Assembly: GCF_037975245.1 (NCBI RefSeq)
Contig: NC_092579.1
Location: 5,145,001-5,209,000, forward strand
Reading direction: 5' to 3'
From: Apostichopus japonicus
Lineage: Eukaryota; Echinodermata; Holothuroidea; Aspidochirotida; Stichopodidae
Length of the DNA: 64,000 nucleotides
Each line of letters begins with the position of its first letter. Position 1 is the first letter of the stretch. A model generated the notes under the pieces. That model was given only the letters and a program-made list of their open reading frames with translations, was not told the origin of the DNA and ran no database searches. Both the position numbers and the translations under genes were made by a program. Of the stretch, positions 11,742-23,600 are shown in pieces.

Positions 11742-12295
11742 CAATTATAGAATACACGGCCATTCATTAACTCTTCCAAGCATCCGCATGCGCGGTGTGT
11801 CTGTAGTTTTATTACCTATGTGAATATTCTCAGCTTAATCTATAAACTCCCGCCCATTTGTCCTTATCTGCATCTAATAAACTATCGACAGTTTATTTGC
11901 AATATCACCTTCCTAAATTCAGTCCTTAATACGCTTATGCTTAGGAGATCTTTTCTTATGTAAATAATATCGTCGTATTTCCTATCCATATACCGTCACG
12001 TATTTCATTTTGACTCCGCATCCGCGCATCCTCCCCGAGAGTACTAGGAAATGACTAGTAAAGTTTCCACATATACCATTACGTATTTCAAATACTGAAA
12101 GTCCCGCATGTAGGAATATATTCCACATCAATAGTGTGTCGTTCTTGAAAGGCATCCGTACATGTATGATGCCCTCTAAAATTCCATCACGTATTTCATC
12201 TTGACTCCGCATCCGCGCATCCACCACGGAAGTACTAGGAAAGGGCTTAGGAAATTTTGACCCCGCATCCAAGCATCCGCGCATTCACTCAAAAA
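11742..12295. mobile_element. Degraded MITE related to 17655-18073
   Basis: Starts with aattatagaatac.cggccattcattaactcttcc followed by catccgcatgcgcggtgtgtctgt, which matches the reverse complement of the right end of the element at 17655-18073. The body carries the same ttgactccgcatccgcgcatcc motifs and 'aaattccatcacgtatttca'. The distal inverted terminus is not preserved, so the 3' limit is approximate. Confidence 0.55.
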
Positions 12296-13580
12296 GAAGT
12301 TTAAATGAGATCTTGCATCATATATATCAGAATAAAGCGATATATATCATAATTAGATTTGAAACAGTGAGACCAAGAAAACAGCCTTGTTTCATACCAA
12401 CCGTGCCATCCATTCTACATTAAGAGGCTGACCCTTAAACTTAGGATGCGAGTGCTGGTCAGAAACCACCATCGAGGTCCCTGCTTCAAATCTGATGCTA
12501 GCCTAAGACAAAAATTCTCAGAATTAAATATGTTAACATTATCCAACTTATTTTCTTTTTATCTCTTGCTTAAAAAGTATTGTTTATAGAGTATTTCTAA
12601 ACACCTAATCTTGATGAACTGTTTTTCATTTTTGGCTTTGGCTTCCAAATTTTGTCCCGTTGCTACTGCCAGATTGAACCCCTGTCTACTAGGGCTACTT
12701 TGGATCACTCAGAGATACATAGAAATACACATAGATAGGGATCCACTGGGAGTTAAAACCATGTTAGGTTGCACCATATCATAAAGAATACATTAAAGTA
12801 AAACTTTATGCTAAGAAATCTATCTATCAATCTATCAGAGATGAGGTGAAATATTCCTTTAAATGTACGTGACAAGAACAAAGGAAACCTCTCTATGAAT
12901 TATACATAACACTATACAATCCATGATACGCAATTGGCAAAGAGCCCATGCAATATTTCGAGGGTCGGTAAACGGAAGTATGTTCTCACTTTCCCTTTTT
13001 CCTCTTTAATAACCTTTACGCAATCTTCACAATTACACAATACTAAAATTTTTAATTTTGGTTAAATATACTAAAGGTGCATTGTCCCACATTTGGGTAA
13101 AACTGGCGCAAAAGTTACAATTTGGGTTACAGCCCGTTCCACCTGCAGGCTGTAACCCTTTGTCTCCTTATGGTCAATTGCAGCTTGGTTTGTATTAAAT
13201 GTTTGTCTCTTCATCCCCATTTGTTTCTAACTTATGATAATGATCCACCTGGAATGCAGGCATTCCACCAAGCTAAGCAGCAAGTTCAGTTGATAAATCC
13301 ACTTAACACTGTCCATTAAAAAAGTTAACAGGTTAACTGTAATGCAGAATTCTTTTATAATTTGGATGATCACTTATGATGCAGAAAATCGTGGAATGAC
13401 ACCCGAAAGAGCAACAGGCTTTAATCTTGACTGACGTGTGTGGTAAACCCACGGCCTCCCAGATGCTAGGAACCTTTACTTCTGATGGGGGTCGCTTCCA
13501 TCCATCTGATCCTCTTTCCTCTGCAGTAAAGGGCATAACATGTGTTTCTCCTACATCCATATACCAGTCATGAATATCCA
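12296..13580. other. Region downstream of the CCDC137-like gene
   Basis: Lies beyond the stop codon of the minus-strand CCDC137-like gene, so it includes its 3' untranslated region. No further coding exon is supported. A degenerate tRNA-like stretch near 12440-12490 is too weak to call. Confidence 0.4.
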
Positions 13581-16500
13581 TCATCTTCGATTCCCTCCTT
13601 TTGACATCCTTTGCATTTTAACTTTTCTGTAGGCTTCTATAGCCGCACTCTGTTTCTCGTCGAACGTTTTCCTCTCATATAGAGTCATGGCTTTCCGTTT
13701 CTTGTACTTGGAGGTACTGCTTTCTTGGTGTTTGACAGGAGCAGTAGCATTCTTTGACAGCATTGCACTCAGATGAAGTTGCCTCTTACCGCTCTATAAA
13801 TTTACGAAAAATAAATAAATAAATCATAATAATAATAGTGGCTTACCAAAAGAGAAACATATGACTTAACCACCAACGATGAATCTGTTCAGAGAGTTAC
13901 CAAAGTTTGGAGGTCACTCGCATTCAAACATTTTTTTGGCCTGGTGACCCCAGTTTTCACCTTCTTGAGCTTGGCAACCCTCCCGCAGATGTTAGGAAGG
14001 TGGTTTACGGGGAGACGGTAACACACTCCTTTTTAATATGAATATGAAGGTGCACAGTTGCAAAATGGTGATGAAATTTGCATCTTTTGTTTTCAAGCAA
14101 TTTGTGTTCAAGACTTTCCACCTTTTTCTTTGCCACGAATAGCAGCAATTTCAGTTTGTTTTTGCTTTGTTTTTGATGAACCTCCAAAATCGTTTGATGA
14201 CGCTAACAGGGGTAGCGACTCCACCTTGAATACTAGGGGCGTATGTCACTGATTAAACCAAAGTAGCAGGGACACTAGTTGGTTTCATTGGACACTAGAA
14301 ATGAAGGTATTTCAAATTCAAATATCCTGAGCTAAGAGCAACAAGATCTTAAGATGAAGTTTTCTTGTTGCAGTAGGTTCTCTTTGTGGGTCACCTGTGA
14401 TTTGATGGTCAGTAAACAACTTCTTTGTTGCCTAACAGGCAATATGTATCTTGATCAAAACTCCACAAATTCAGTTGATACTGCTGCAAGCCATTTCTTG
14501 TTGTTTTTGGAATTGTACCATATGCAATATATGATTAATCTACCATTTGAACTGTCAAGAAACGTGAATCCATGTGAACCATTTTATCACTTCATACATA
14601 AAAAGAAATATTCTTAATCTATCACATAATAAGTTTAGTTTGCAGTACTAGTTAATGTCAATTAAAAACCATAGTAACTTTTTCTGGTTTGAAACTTAGC
14701 TTTCTACTGTGGCTTTCCCTTCTCTGGGTTTGGCTGTAAACTGTGGAGGACATCTTGCCACATCACCAAATGCTATTTTTTCTAGAAGTGAATATGAAGG
14801 CACAAATATCAGGTTTATAAACTTTACATTACTGATAGTAAAAACTTGATACAGTTAACTTTTGCAAAAATAATATCTTCCCTTAGTCCTCTCTTTGTCT
14901 CTCTACAGTTTATCTCCTACCTCTCCTCTCCCCCCTGTTGGTGTCTTTCTTCGCTCCATCCCTTGTCTACTAATCCATCCTCTTACATCTATCTCTTTTG
15001 TGTTCACCCTGCTCATTCACCTGTCCGTATTCACTGCTTGTATTTGTCCCTTCTGTTACTGTTACTTGTCATTCAGCCTCTGAAGAAGATCGTGCTAGGA
15101 TCGAAACGTCAGGCCAACTTTTACACAAACATAATATCTCTTTGGACTTAATGACTGTACCAGAAATAGAAAACATGGCATTGCAAATATTTTTTTTTCT
15201 AAAACAGAATTGACATGATCTTGCTGTAGTGATTTTCAAGATTACAACCAGTTTGACAAATTTTTTAACTTTTGCAACTTTATTTAGTGCCTGGGTTCAA
15301 GCTAGGCATATATATGTCCTAATAATGACACGTATGGTTAAAATCTCTTGTAAAACTTACAGACATTTCCTTCCATGTTTTAATATATATCATGATAAAA
15401 TTTAAAAAAATAAAATAAAAGCAGGGGACAATTAAGTGTTTTGAATTTGGTAAAGCAAGTTTTATGTTACTGAATCCTGTTGACAGTAGAATAATGAAAA
15501 TACTACAAATCTGTGGATTCAAAATTCTTTGCAATTGTGCAACAATTTCACGAACTTGCTTTACCAGGTAAATTATTATTAGCACAGCAGCCTTTTGTCA
15601 CCAATCACCTCCATTACTTTCAAAACAGAAGCTTGCGTGCAGCACTGTTTTGTGGAACTCAAAAGTAATCTGTAACTAGAAATGGAGATAATTTAAATAT
15701 CTTGATCATCTTTACATGAACTTCATTAAATATAATATGTTCTACCTGTGAAAAAATCTTTTTCCAACTGATCTAGATTCTTTTCTATCTTCTTGTGCTC
15801 CGCTTTCTTCTTTAGTAGCGCCAGTCTTCTGCGGAATACAGAAAAGTGATACAAAACGTTAAAGTTTTACAACATATGATGTTTTAAGTTAAGGAGAAGG
15901 CGATACCTGAAGGTCATGACTGAAACAAAAAGGCTCATTCCTTTTTAAGTGATATCAATGAGATTTAATGTTCCTTCATATAACAGGCTGAAGACTTGAG
16001 CAAGTCTAAATGTGGCATCTTCATGCCACTTGTGCTTCAAATATTGTTTTTCTTTCAAAACTTATTTTCTTAGCTGTTTTGGGGTGTTCATCAACAAAAA
16101 TATAAAACATATAAGCTAAATATGAAAATTAGGTTTAATGTCTCAGATTCCAAGAAGAAACTTAAAGCAACTTGTTGACTCTTCACTATTTTAAGATATA
16201 TCTCTATAAAACAATGTCACTTTCCTCTCTTTGTGGTCAAATAATATATAACATACAGTTAGCATAGACTATACAGCAGTACGAGTGAACTTGATGATAT
16301 ATAACATAGAGTTAGCATAGACCATGTAGCAGTAAGAGTGAATTTGATGATATATAACATAGAGTTAGCATAGACCATACAGCAGTACGAGTGAACTTGA
16401 TGATATATAACATAGAGTTAGCATAGACCATGTAGCAGTACGAGTGAATTTGATGGGAAAGGAAACAAAATCATGAAATGGAAACCATTGCTTTAATGAA

Positions 16501-18971
16501 TATGGAAACATAACTGGTAGCTAGGTACTTTTAACTTTTATCAAATCGCTAAAATGTACAACCATGAAAAAAGAAAGATACCCTGTCTCTCCTCCCTCCC
16601 TCTCCCTCCCCCCAACCGGAAAGAGATATGTTTTCATTCAAATATTAACTACCTGAGTTGATCTGGACGCCATACAGTATTTCTTCTCAAACAACAATAT
16701 ATGATCAGGTTGTAACTGCCTTGACCACTTAATCATAACAAGTTCTGACAAGACTTTTCTTTTTTTACAAATTCGGCAAGGTGTAGATACTTCTGCACAT
16801 TTTCTGTGAAAGAAGGTAAATTCCCAACTTCAAGTGTTAAGCATTTCTTCTGACCAAAAACTTATGCATCACAGTAAAAACACATTTTATGACAATTTTA
16901 GAGATATTATGTTGAAAATATGACCAAAGTGTGTCATGATGTGACACAACAACGACATGATCTTACACAACTCAACAAACCTTGGTTCAAAAATTTCCAT
17001 ACTCTTTAGAGTAAATCTAAACTTGCAGGGAAAAAGTCAGATGAGGAATAATTCAAGACCAAAATTAACTAAGAAATTTTTTAAAATTATTTACCTCTTG
17101 TTACTGTCCGATACTTTCGTTTTTCGATCGCTGTTTTCATCGTGACTATTTACAAGTATTTTCATCCTCTCTTCTCTGATTTTCTTATTTGCCGATGATG
17201 AAACTGGCTGGACGAATGCATCCATTTTTTCACCTTCTTCAGGATAAGTATCTGGCTTTATTCCCACTACATTAAAAACAAGTTCCAAGAAATCTATGAA
17301 ATAATTGGTATTTTAAATGATGATGATGTATTGATCACGAATCTGATCACATGGCTAATTTGTCACGATGTTTGCAGACTCACAAACGTTTGTTTATATG
17401 CTCATCTAAAAACAAAAACATTTTACCTTCTTCCAATGCAGCTACTTCAACTTTTCTCTTCTCTGCCTTCTCCCTTTTCTTTTCTGCTTTTGTTTTCTTT
17501 GCATCTTCAATAGTTCCCAGCATCGACTTGAAACTATTAGGCGCAGACTGTTCTCCAGGATTAATAGGTGCCACATCCTGTTTCTCTTCCCATCGCTTTT
17601 GCTCGCTGTAAAAGAAAACCGAACTAGTCAATGTTCACGGAACATTTGGGGAGTAATTATAGAATACAGGGCCACTCGATGATTCTATCTGAGCATTCGT
17701 ATACGCGGATGCTCAGTCTCACCCCAGTACGTATGTGAGTAAAAAATGTCAAAGTCCAAGTTCTTTCTTTTTGAGTGGATGCGCGGATGCGTGGATGCGG
17801 AGTCAAAATTTTCCTAAGTCCTTTCCTAGTACTTCTGTGGTGGAATTTTAGAGGGCGTCGCACATGTACGGATGCCTTTTAAGAACGACACACTATTGAT
17901 GTGGAATATCTTCGTACATACGGGACTGGTGGATGCGCGGATGCGGAGTCAAAATGAAATACGTGATGGAATTTTAGAGGGCGTCATACGTGTACGGACA
18001 TGTACAGACACACCGCGCATTCGCGCATCCGGATGCTGGGAAGAGTTAATGAATGGCCCTGTATTCTATAATTGTACCATAATAATCGACCTGCCTTGGT
18101 CGTAAAATTACCTTTTGACCAATTAGTCTGCAAATACTGCCATATATTTTTTCTTGTGTGAGGGTCTTTGTGTGAACGCTGTATGATAAACTACACTGTA
18201 GATATGAACATACTTCCACACAGTGACAAATAACCTAATGGTGTTAAGAAGCTATGCAGGCTAATCTTAGACTGCCTGAGGTGGATTTACAACTGTGGCA
18301 GGTCGATTACGTAATCACAAAACTTTCCTAGCTATAGCGTGCTATAATTGGAGCCAATAAAGCAGATCTTTAACATAGCCTACAATAGTGCAGAGGTGAA
18401 GTGTAAATTTCAAAATAGATTTTATGTTCCTTTATAGATACTTAAAAAATATTTTCAAAACTTTCTGAACATTTAACTCGCATAGAAAACGATTGGGTTC
18501 AATGATGGGTCGTTCTCATTATAATGCAAGGGTTTTCGATGAGTTTTCGACAGCGTTTGTGTAGCCACTCCACGGGATTGCTTTAGACTTAGAAAATTTT
18601 TTCATACTTTCTCAGTAAACTCGCATAAAAATAGACTTCTTCTCAATGGTGCCAACGTAGCCACTCACGGGGAAACCTTTGGAGATCTCGACGTACACAC
18701 TCGATTTGAGTGGGTATTTTACAACAACCGCAAAACCCTAACGATCTAGCATCGTTGAGTGCAAAGACAACTACAAAACAATGGTATACAGGGTAGGGTA
18801 AACCAATTACACGAAATATTACAACGTTCGAACTCCCTAAAATGAGGCTTCTGTAAAATTAGCTTCTCCATCAGATGGGCCATAAACAATTCTTAATTAC
18901 CGGACACGTTTATCTCTTCTGGGTCCCGTGAGAAAGGGGTCAATCGCTTTGATCCTCTTGTGTTTACCCAT
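13581..18971 (-). CDS. CCDC137: CCDC137 (RaRF) orthologue, six exons, 263 residues
   Basis: Exons in order: 18971-18901, 17605-17427, 17266-17095, 15828-15746, 14781-14708, 13793-13581 (TGA). Every junction has AG/GT and a matching phase, summing to 792 nt. The protein starts MGKHKRIKAIDPFLTGPRRD, is Lys/Arg/Glu-rich throughout, and carries the family hallmarks: KRRLALLKKKAEHKKIEKNL (human has a QKRRLDKVRRKKEEK-type helix), then IAFGDVARCPPQFTAKPRE (human FGEVVLQPPELTARP), GKRQLHLSAML, and the C-terminal YERKTFDEKQSAAIEAYRKV (human ERERAVQAYRALKQ type). Human CCDC137 is about 290 residues, nucleolar and chromosome-associated, and binds retinoic acid receptor alpha. The ATG was chosen because it opens exon 1 with conserved-looking basic residues. 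Exon 1 is duplicated at 62230-62300. Alternative: another nucleolar coiled-coil protein, but the motif order makes this unlikely. Confidence 0.85.
14850..15110 (+). repeat. Possible retroelement tail (EEDRARIETSGQL segment)
   Basis: Lies in an intron of the CCDC137-like gene. A pyrimidine-rich stretch ends in ctgaagaagatcgtgctagg atcgaaacgtcagg, a kind of 'EEDRxRxETS' ending seen at the ends of dispersed retroelements in many invertebrates. Support is only this motif. Confidence 0.25.
16246..16455. repeat. Four tandem copies of a 53 bp minisatellite
   Basis: The landmark gttagcatag recurs at 16258, 16311, 16364 and 16417, exactly 53 bp apart. Copies differ mainly at acagcagtac versus gtagcagtaa. 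It lies in intron 3 of the CCDC137-like gene. Confidence 0.9.
17655..18073. mobile_element. MITE with ~19 bp inverted termini, intronic
   Basis: Left end aattatagaatacagggcc and right end ggccctgtattctataatt are perfect inverted repeats. The interior has several gatgcgcggatgcg-type blocks and a ccatcacgtatttca block shared with 11742-12295. No coding capacity. It sits in intron 1 of the CCDC137-like gene. Flanking duplication is not clear (at most TA). Confidence 0.7.
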
Positions 18972-20651
18972 TTTAAGTTGTATATATTCTAAAATTGACT
19001 AGTTCCAGCTTGACTTTATTCACTAAGTATACATCTGCCGCTGGTACATGCGATTCCAGTCCAGTCGTCTCGTATGTTCTCCCATGAAGCTATAAACAGA
19101 TGGTTCTCCAAGCAAGGTCAGCATGGCCCTAAACCCTGAGAGTTCCAACTCAGATGTTATGGTCTTTCCTTGGTCTTATTATGGTCTTTCCTTGGTCTTG
19201 AAGTTGGGGCTCGTACAAAGAAGTACCTTAAATAACTTCTCGTGTTTTCAGTTTGATAAAATACGATAAATCTTCCCCACAAAATTGATGGCAAACTATA
19301 TTTTGTCGACATGCATAAATTAAGTTTGAAACACTCGAGATTTAGAGAGTTTGGCAACACCTAAAAATTGTGGTAGCTTAACACATACAAGGATACTATT
19401 CACCTCAACTGTTTCATAAACGATGCTGTCAAGCATAGAAAATGGTATTTTATTCCCCTAACCAACCCTTGGTAATGAACTTATCGATTATAGGCCTCAA
19501 TAATGAAGGTCATATTTTGTCATTTCCACCAGTGTTTCTTTGTGGGCGTCATGATGCAGGGAGCTTCCAGCTCCCGCATGTATTATGTAACATTTCTTTC
19601 TGGGCGACAAATTTGTCTAAGTAAAAATGCAATGTGTCTCACTTTGATCTGAGAGTGTAATCATATTTTGAACAGTAGGCCTGTACTAGGTTGGTAAATT
19701 TGTTGAACACTGAACGTTATTCGCAAAATGCTGCTTCAAAATAGATATGCCTAACATCTAACGTTTATTGGTGTCTAGAGGAATCACATCGATACCCAAT
19801 TAGAGAATACTTTCGTTTTATTGAGACTTGTATGTTACCATTTCGAATATGGATGGCTTAATTGACATGAAACAATCAAACCAACCCTTACGTCGTCATC
19901 TAGTGATTTTTAGGCCTGCTCTGATAGAGTATGTTATTATATCAAGTACGGAAAGGTGTCTTTCTTTTATCAGAGCAGTGGTACTGGGAAACGGTTTAAG
20001 CTGTCTAGCCCGTACCGAACAACTTATCCAACTTGAAAAATGTAGTAAATAATATAAAATGAAGGAATATGTAATTCTGTGGAACATTTCAGTGGAAGTT
20101 GGCTTTCTGGTTGCTTTAGCTGAACTGATTAGCATTTTTAGTACGGTGTAGGACAGGGTTTCTCCAACTTTACCCCCCTCCCCACGAACCCCCTGTGGAT
20201 GTCAGAGTTGTCCACGAACCCCAACTTTTCGAGAAAAGATCTGAGTCATTATTATACTATAATACGCATAACAGTGCTTCGTAAAAGATCAAGTTCATAG
20301 TGTAGTATTGTAATGAAAAAAACAAAACAAGAGATGAACAAATATTTATTTGGAAACTTCAAGATAAGATCACGAATTGTATCACTCATCGATCACTCAT
20401 CACACACGATGAGACGGATGCTCCTGTGTTTTATCACATGCACGGTACTACTATGGCAACATATGCGTATGGAACGCGAAAATAGTTTGTCAATAGGTAA
20501 GACTTTTGTACATTACAAAAGTATATGATATATCAGATTTTAGTTCAACAAAAAGTGCTCTAGTTTTCACTTTCAGAAACGTCTCACGAACCCCCTGGGA
20601 TGGACTCATGCACCCCCTGGGGATTTATGCACAACAGTTAGGGAACCCTTG
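18831..20651. repeat. Segmental duplication copy A (exon 1 plus upstream DNA of CCDC137-like gene)
   Basis: From aactccctaaaatgaggctt onward this matches 62160-64000 in the same orientation, with scattered substitutions and small indels, through to the gaaccccctgggatggact segment. It includes the first coding exon with its splice donor and about 1.7 kb upstream. Similar small ORFs in both copies (19442-19624 and 62768-62950) are by-products of the duplication. Confidence 0.9.
20154..20651. mobile_element. hAT-like MITE (cagggtttctccaac...aacccttg)
   Basis: The ends resemble the CAGGGGTTCCCAAAC termini of hAT/Charlie-type elements, and the body has repeated gaaccccc motifs. I could not find a matching 8 bp flanking duplication. 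The same element lies in copy B of the duplication (from about 63502), so it was present before that event. Confidence 0.45.
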
Positions 20652-23600
20652 CGCTACAGCGAGAAGGGTAAGATTTAGTCCCATTCCATTCTGAATTTTG
20701 AGGTTCTTTGTTAATATTAACCTTCATTGTCGTGCACCCGGGGGGATGGGGGATGTATCCCCAAACATTCGACTAGGGGGAAGGTCCATGTTATCATCCA
20801 CCCCCCCCCCCATGTTATGTATATGCGTGTGCCAGATAGTACATTTATTCTCCACATGAAAAATAATGATTAATTCAAGAAAGTAATATTATAAATGTGT
20901 TTTTAATTTTGAAATAAGGTTACGAGATCGGAGGAATGGGAATATATCCCCCAACATTTGACTGGGGGAGGAGGAGGGGCATGACCCATTTAATCATCTC
21001 CCCCCCATGTTATTAATAGACCCTAACAAATGTTACATCGTTAGAAAGTTAAAAATAACGTAAATACTGTAATTATACTTGTCTATGTCGCTATGGCTGT
21101 GCCTGAAGCTCGGAAGTGTTGGTAATCGCGTCCTTCGCGACACATTATTTGGTAGGATGTTAACGGACAACCCTCCGCTCATACCCTTCCCGGGTATCTC
21201 ACTTGCACTTTGCTCTTGGTTCGCTACCGTACCCCTCATCTCAAAATATGTGGATAACCTCCTCCCCCTCTCCATCCCCTCCCCACCGATGTCAAAAAGA
21301 TATCTACGCCACTGTTCACCTTTATCCCGATGTTTTCATTTGTACACGCACGCGAAGTGTGGGAAAGGCCTCGCTATAGATACAGGATGAGGAAACTTCG
21401 TCGTGAACTTCCCATTAACGGTGCCATGTGCATAGGGTATTGTGTTAAATATGGTGCATTGGAGCAACAGTGTGAAGTCATTATCTTTTATAGCCATATA
21501 AGCTAACTATAATCAACATTGCCGAGTACTCCAATATTTACTTTCGATATTTAACTGAGCACAAATAACGACCTTTGAACACAGATACAGTTTTATTTGA
21601 ATGCAAAATCATATTTGTAAGCTCTCCCCTACAGACTGCATGTTAGACTTAACGTGTTTGGTAAAGCAACCGCTGCTCGAGCTAAAACGAAACTACGTTA
21701 GTACATTGCTAGTCCAAAGTGCTTACTAACATCAGCGTTGCATAGGAACTCTTGATATTAAGTATTAAAGCAGTACAGTATATATATTTAAGGTTTCTCT
21801 TAAACACCGCTATGCACTGAACAAGGCTTTCCATGTTAATTTTATTTGGAGGCCGAAATTGTGTTCCAATGGGAATGGAAGTTAATTAAGGCTGACTCAT
21901 AGAAGAACGAAGCTCATACAGGAAGCTCAACATCTTTCGCCTGCATGCGTGTGCACTGACACACACGACGAACCGATTTTGGAACATATTTTCATCCACT
22001 CGATATACTCCCGTCTGAATACCCCAACCTCACTCCCTCCCCCACTTATCTAAACTGCCCAATATACTCTGATGTGAAACAATTCATCTCCTTATTTTGT
22101 CAGGTTTCTATTTTGAATAATAACGGAAACTAGTAGAGAATTTTCCAATATTCCGCTATTAGATACGACTATATAGGACCGTTGACCACACAAGTCTGCC
22201 GTAACTATTTGAAAGACGCTATAACAACTGTATTCGCCTTTTACAGACTGATGTTGGACTGGTTAGAAAGACAAATATGGTGGCCCACTTACTCAATAGA
22301 AGTTAGATTGAGGGAGAGGGATATCTCAGGCTATGCGATTATCTCAATGATGATATGTAGACTGTACAGGCAGACCACCTGTATTGATATTAAGCCAGCC
22401 CCCCCCCCCCCCACATCAACGAACTGCTTTTAGTTCAATATTGACTTAAAAATCACGCGATATGGTTTATATCTAAGAGGTCAAGGGTTAGTGGGCTTAA
22501 TTTAGTCTTTTACTCATTTGCTATAGATACCAGATCAGATCAAGCCTGTCCTCCTCTCTTACTGTAGCAGTCAACCCTCCATTACCTCTTTCGTGCTCCA
22601 CGCTTCAGTTTTTATTATCTAATATTCAGTAGATAATTTCTTCGATCCTCTGATCAAAGCCATAGCAATCCGTTGTCTTTTCAATTATCTCAAAGGACCA
22701 TCTGTGTGAAATTTGTGTTATCACTTCACGCTTCGTTGACCTGCCAGCAACTCAGCATACAAACCTATGCAATTATATCAAGAACAAGTCTATATTCAAG
22801 ATAATATTCGAAGAATATTAGCTGTACCTCACCTGCACCTATCTTAAAGAGACGTCTATTATTGTAAGTAAAAAGAAAACATTGATGAATTTTTATTAGC
22901 AGCATTCCAGTACAGGGAAGTATAGCTAAATTGTACAACATGCGTATACGGGACAGTTTAAATAAAAATATCAATTTCTTTAAAGAAAATGTCCTCTTTT
23001 CACCATCGTATATATAAATTCATTAATTTTACGAAATTTAAACTATTTTTTCACGATTTCGTTGTCTTTTTCGCAATCCAACATGAACTAAAGATAGCTG
23101 AAAATTAAAGAGTATGTCCAGGGAACCTTTCCTGATGACCAAAAACATAATTTCATACATCATTAAGTGCAAGGTTGTTCGTTAAAGATCATAAAGGCCA
23201 CATGATTCACCCAAAAGAAGTCTTCTTTCCGTTCCACTGATCTCTGTATTTATTGCGATATTCCTCGATAAGAATATATTTTAGAAAGTAGTATTTGTTT
23301 CTTTAGACTTTTTCTAATTTTATCCGCAGATCAGGACTCCCGCTGCATTAAAATAATTTTCTCAGAACTAATTAAGCACATTTCAAAATGGCCGCCACAA
23401 AAACCTCGTAAGATTTACTATTGTTTTCTTGTTTTATAAAAGATTCAAATGTGTTTATACCAGGCGATTATACATGGCAGTATAAGAAAAATATTGATTA
23501 TTTGTTTACTTTACATTCATCTATATACAAGCAATGTTGAATACTGAAAATCTTTCATAAACCGGGCTGTTCGTTCCTCAGATAACTTATGAAATGGAGG

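Noticed and set aside
12440-12490. Possible tRNA-like SINE (cttcaaatctg)
   Set aside because: Only a weak box B and no convincing box A at the right spacing.
13333-13584. 83-codon minus-strand ORF below the CCDC137-like gene
   Set aside because: It lies at and beyond the TGA of the last exon in another frame. No acceptor joins it to the gene and no family resemblance is seen.
19442-19624. Small ORF conserved at 62768-62950, possible gene
   Set aside because: Similarity extends evenly through non-coding flanks of the segmental duplication, so conservation of this frame is not evidence of coding.
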